16,526 bases of DNA from M2408 sp046303515 (GTDB taxonomy: Bacteria > Bacteroidota > Bacteroidia > Flavobacteriales_D > Crocinitomicaceae). The stretch is taken from the NCBI GenBank assembly GCA_046303515.1, contig JBKCGI010000247.1, forward strand, positions 1-16,526, given 5' to 3'. Shown here one piece after another: positions 15,691-16,526 of the stretch; the first letter of the stretch is position 1; every line of letters starts with the position of its first letter. Position numbers and translations under genes: made by a program. A model generated the notes under the pieces. The model did no database searches. It saw nothing but the letters and a program-made list of their open reading frames with translations, and was not told the origin of the DNA.

Positions 15691-16526
15691 ATGGAAGCAA
15701 AATTTTCACCAAGAGTAAAAGATGTGATCGCCTTCAGTAAAGATGAAGCGGTGCGATTAAGTAACAATTATATTGGTGTAGAACATTTATTATTAGGTTT
15801 AATTCGTGAAGGTTCTGGAAAAGGAATTAGAATATTAAAGGAATTTAACTTAGATTTATCCCAAATAAAATTGGAGTTGGAAAAAGCAGCGCCTAAATCA
15901 GAAGCTTTAAGCGAACATTTGAATGCAAATATTCCTTTAGTAAAGCAAGCTGAGCGAGTGTTGAAAATGACTTATTTAGAAGCAAAATTGTTCAAAAGTC
16001 CTATGATTGGAACAGAACATTTATTGTTATCAATTTTAAAGAATGAAGATAGTACAGCTTGTTCTATATTAAATAAATATGGTGTTATTTACGAAAATTC
16101 AAAAGAAGAATTAGAAACTATGTTAGAAGAGAATCAATTGCCTAGAGCAGAATTCCCTGGCTCATCAGATGACGAAGGGGAGAATTTTGGTGCTGCTCAG
16201 AAAAAATCTGCAGACCCAAAATCAAAAACACCAGTATTAGATAATTTTGGTAGAGATTTAACCAAAATGGCCGAAGCTGGAAAGTTAGATCCAATTGTTG
16301 GACGTGAAAAAGAAATCGAGCGAGTAAGTCAAATCTTATCGCGAAGAAAGAAAAATAATCCAATTTTAATTGGTGAACCAGGAGTTGGTAAAAGTGCGAT
16401 AGCTGAAGGTTTAGCTTTGCGAATTGTTCAACGTAAGGTTTCGCGAATTTTATTCAATAAACGAATTGTTTCGTTAGATTTAGCTTCTTTAGTTGCAGGT
16501 ACAAAATACCGTGGTCAGTTTGAAGA
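15691..16526 (+). CDS. clpC: ClpC-type AAA+ protease ATPase, N-terminal part (runs off the window)
   Basis: ATP-driven unfoldase that feeds damaged or regulatory proteins to the ClpP peptidase in the cytoplasm. Only the first 278 codons are in the window (full-length relatives have about 820-860), so the right end is cut by the window edge, not by mutation. Translation gives two Clp_N repeats (about 4-70 and 80-144) with the paired GVEHLLLGLI and GTEHLLLSIL motifs. A charged linker follows (about 148-195), then the start of the first AAA+ module with LDPIVGREKEIERVSQIL and Walker A GEPGVGKS (228-235, K234). LDLASLVAGTKYRGQFE follows just before the edge. The ATG at 15691 gives the canonical MEAKFSPRVKDVI start. 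ClpC rather than ClpB or ClpA is judged from the Clp_N sequence. Divergent from gyrA across 215 bp. Confidence 0.93.
   Translation, partial: MEAKFSPRVKDVIAFSKDEAVRLSNNYIGVEHLLLGLIREGSGKGIRILKEFNLDLSQIKLELEKAAPKSEALSEHLNANIPLVKQAERVLKMTYLEAKLFKSPMIGTEHLLLSILKNEDSTACSILNKYGVIYENSKEELETMLEENQLPRAEFPGSSDDEGENFGAAQKKSADPKSKTPVLDNFGRDLTKMAEAGKLDPIVGREKEIERVSQILSRRKKNNPILIGEPGVGKSAIAEGLALRIVQRKVSRILFNKRIVSLDLASLVAGTKYRGQFE

Noticed and set aside
1..16526. CRISPR array, insertion sequence, prophage, tRNA or rRNA
   Set aside because: No regularly spaced direct repeats, transposase or integrase motifs, terminal inverted repeats or RNA-gene signatures were seen on either strand.

Overview
The window is A+T-rich chromosomal DNA (roughly two-thirds A+T by eye) from a Bacteroidota bacterium, most likely Flavobacteriales and possibly a Fluviicola-like Crocinitomicaceae. 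The evidence is a secreted protein with a type IX secretion (T9SS) C-terminal sorting domain, a Bacteroidota-type LptD, a CarboxypepD_reg-like/plug/beta-barrel outer-membrane protein, near absence of Shine-Dalgarno sequences, and several promoters fitting the Bacteroidota consensus TTTG-N19-TAnnTTTG. Genus placement is inference.

Layout. 109-1305 (-) is a zinc-dependent N-acetylmuramoyl-L-alanine amidase with a C-terminal SPOR-like domain. It is divergent, across only 38 bp, from 1344-3869 (+), an LptD-like lipopolysaccharide assembly barrel. 4114-5112 (+) is a small T9SS cargo protein closed by a strong bidirectional terminator. A gene-free stretch of about 0.6 kb follows (5113-5689), with hairpins and a weak promoter-like match. 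5690-7900 (-) is a PpiD/SurA-type membrane-anchored periplasmic foldase. It is divergent from a two-gene unit, 8061-8504 (+) MarR-family regulator and 8506-10965 (+) TonB-receptor-like outer-membrane protein. 11011-11601 (-) is a YqgE/AlgH protein. 12893-15475 (-) gyrA and 11721-12842 (-) a periplasmic TPR protein look like one transcription unit ending in a perfect-cored hairpin terminator. 15691 to the window end (+) is the first third of a ClpC-type AAA+ ATPase, divergent from gyrA.

How the genes fit together. Most of the window serves the cell envelope: peptidoglycan cleavage at division (amidase), LPS export (LptD), folding of outer-membrane proteins (PpiD), outer-membrane uptake or transport (the MarR-linked barrel) and T9SS secretion. 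GyrA (DNA supercoiling) and ClpC (protein quality control) are housekeeping. No insertion sequence, phage gene, CRISPR array, tRNA or rRNA was seen, and gene content looks like ordinary core genome.

I did not find a new multi-gene system. The most informative signal is regulatory: the marR promoter is a full consensus match whose 19-bp spacer holds a 6+6 bp inverted repeat, placed as an autoregulatory operator would be, and its predicted start site makes the marR mRNA leaderless or nearly so.
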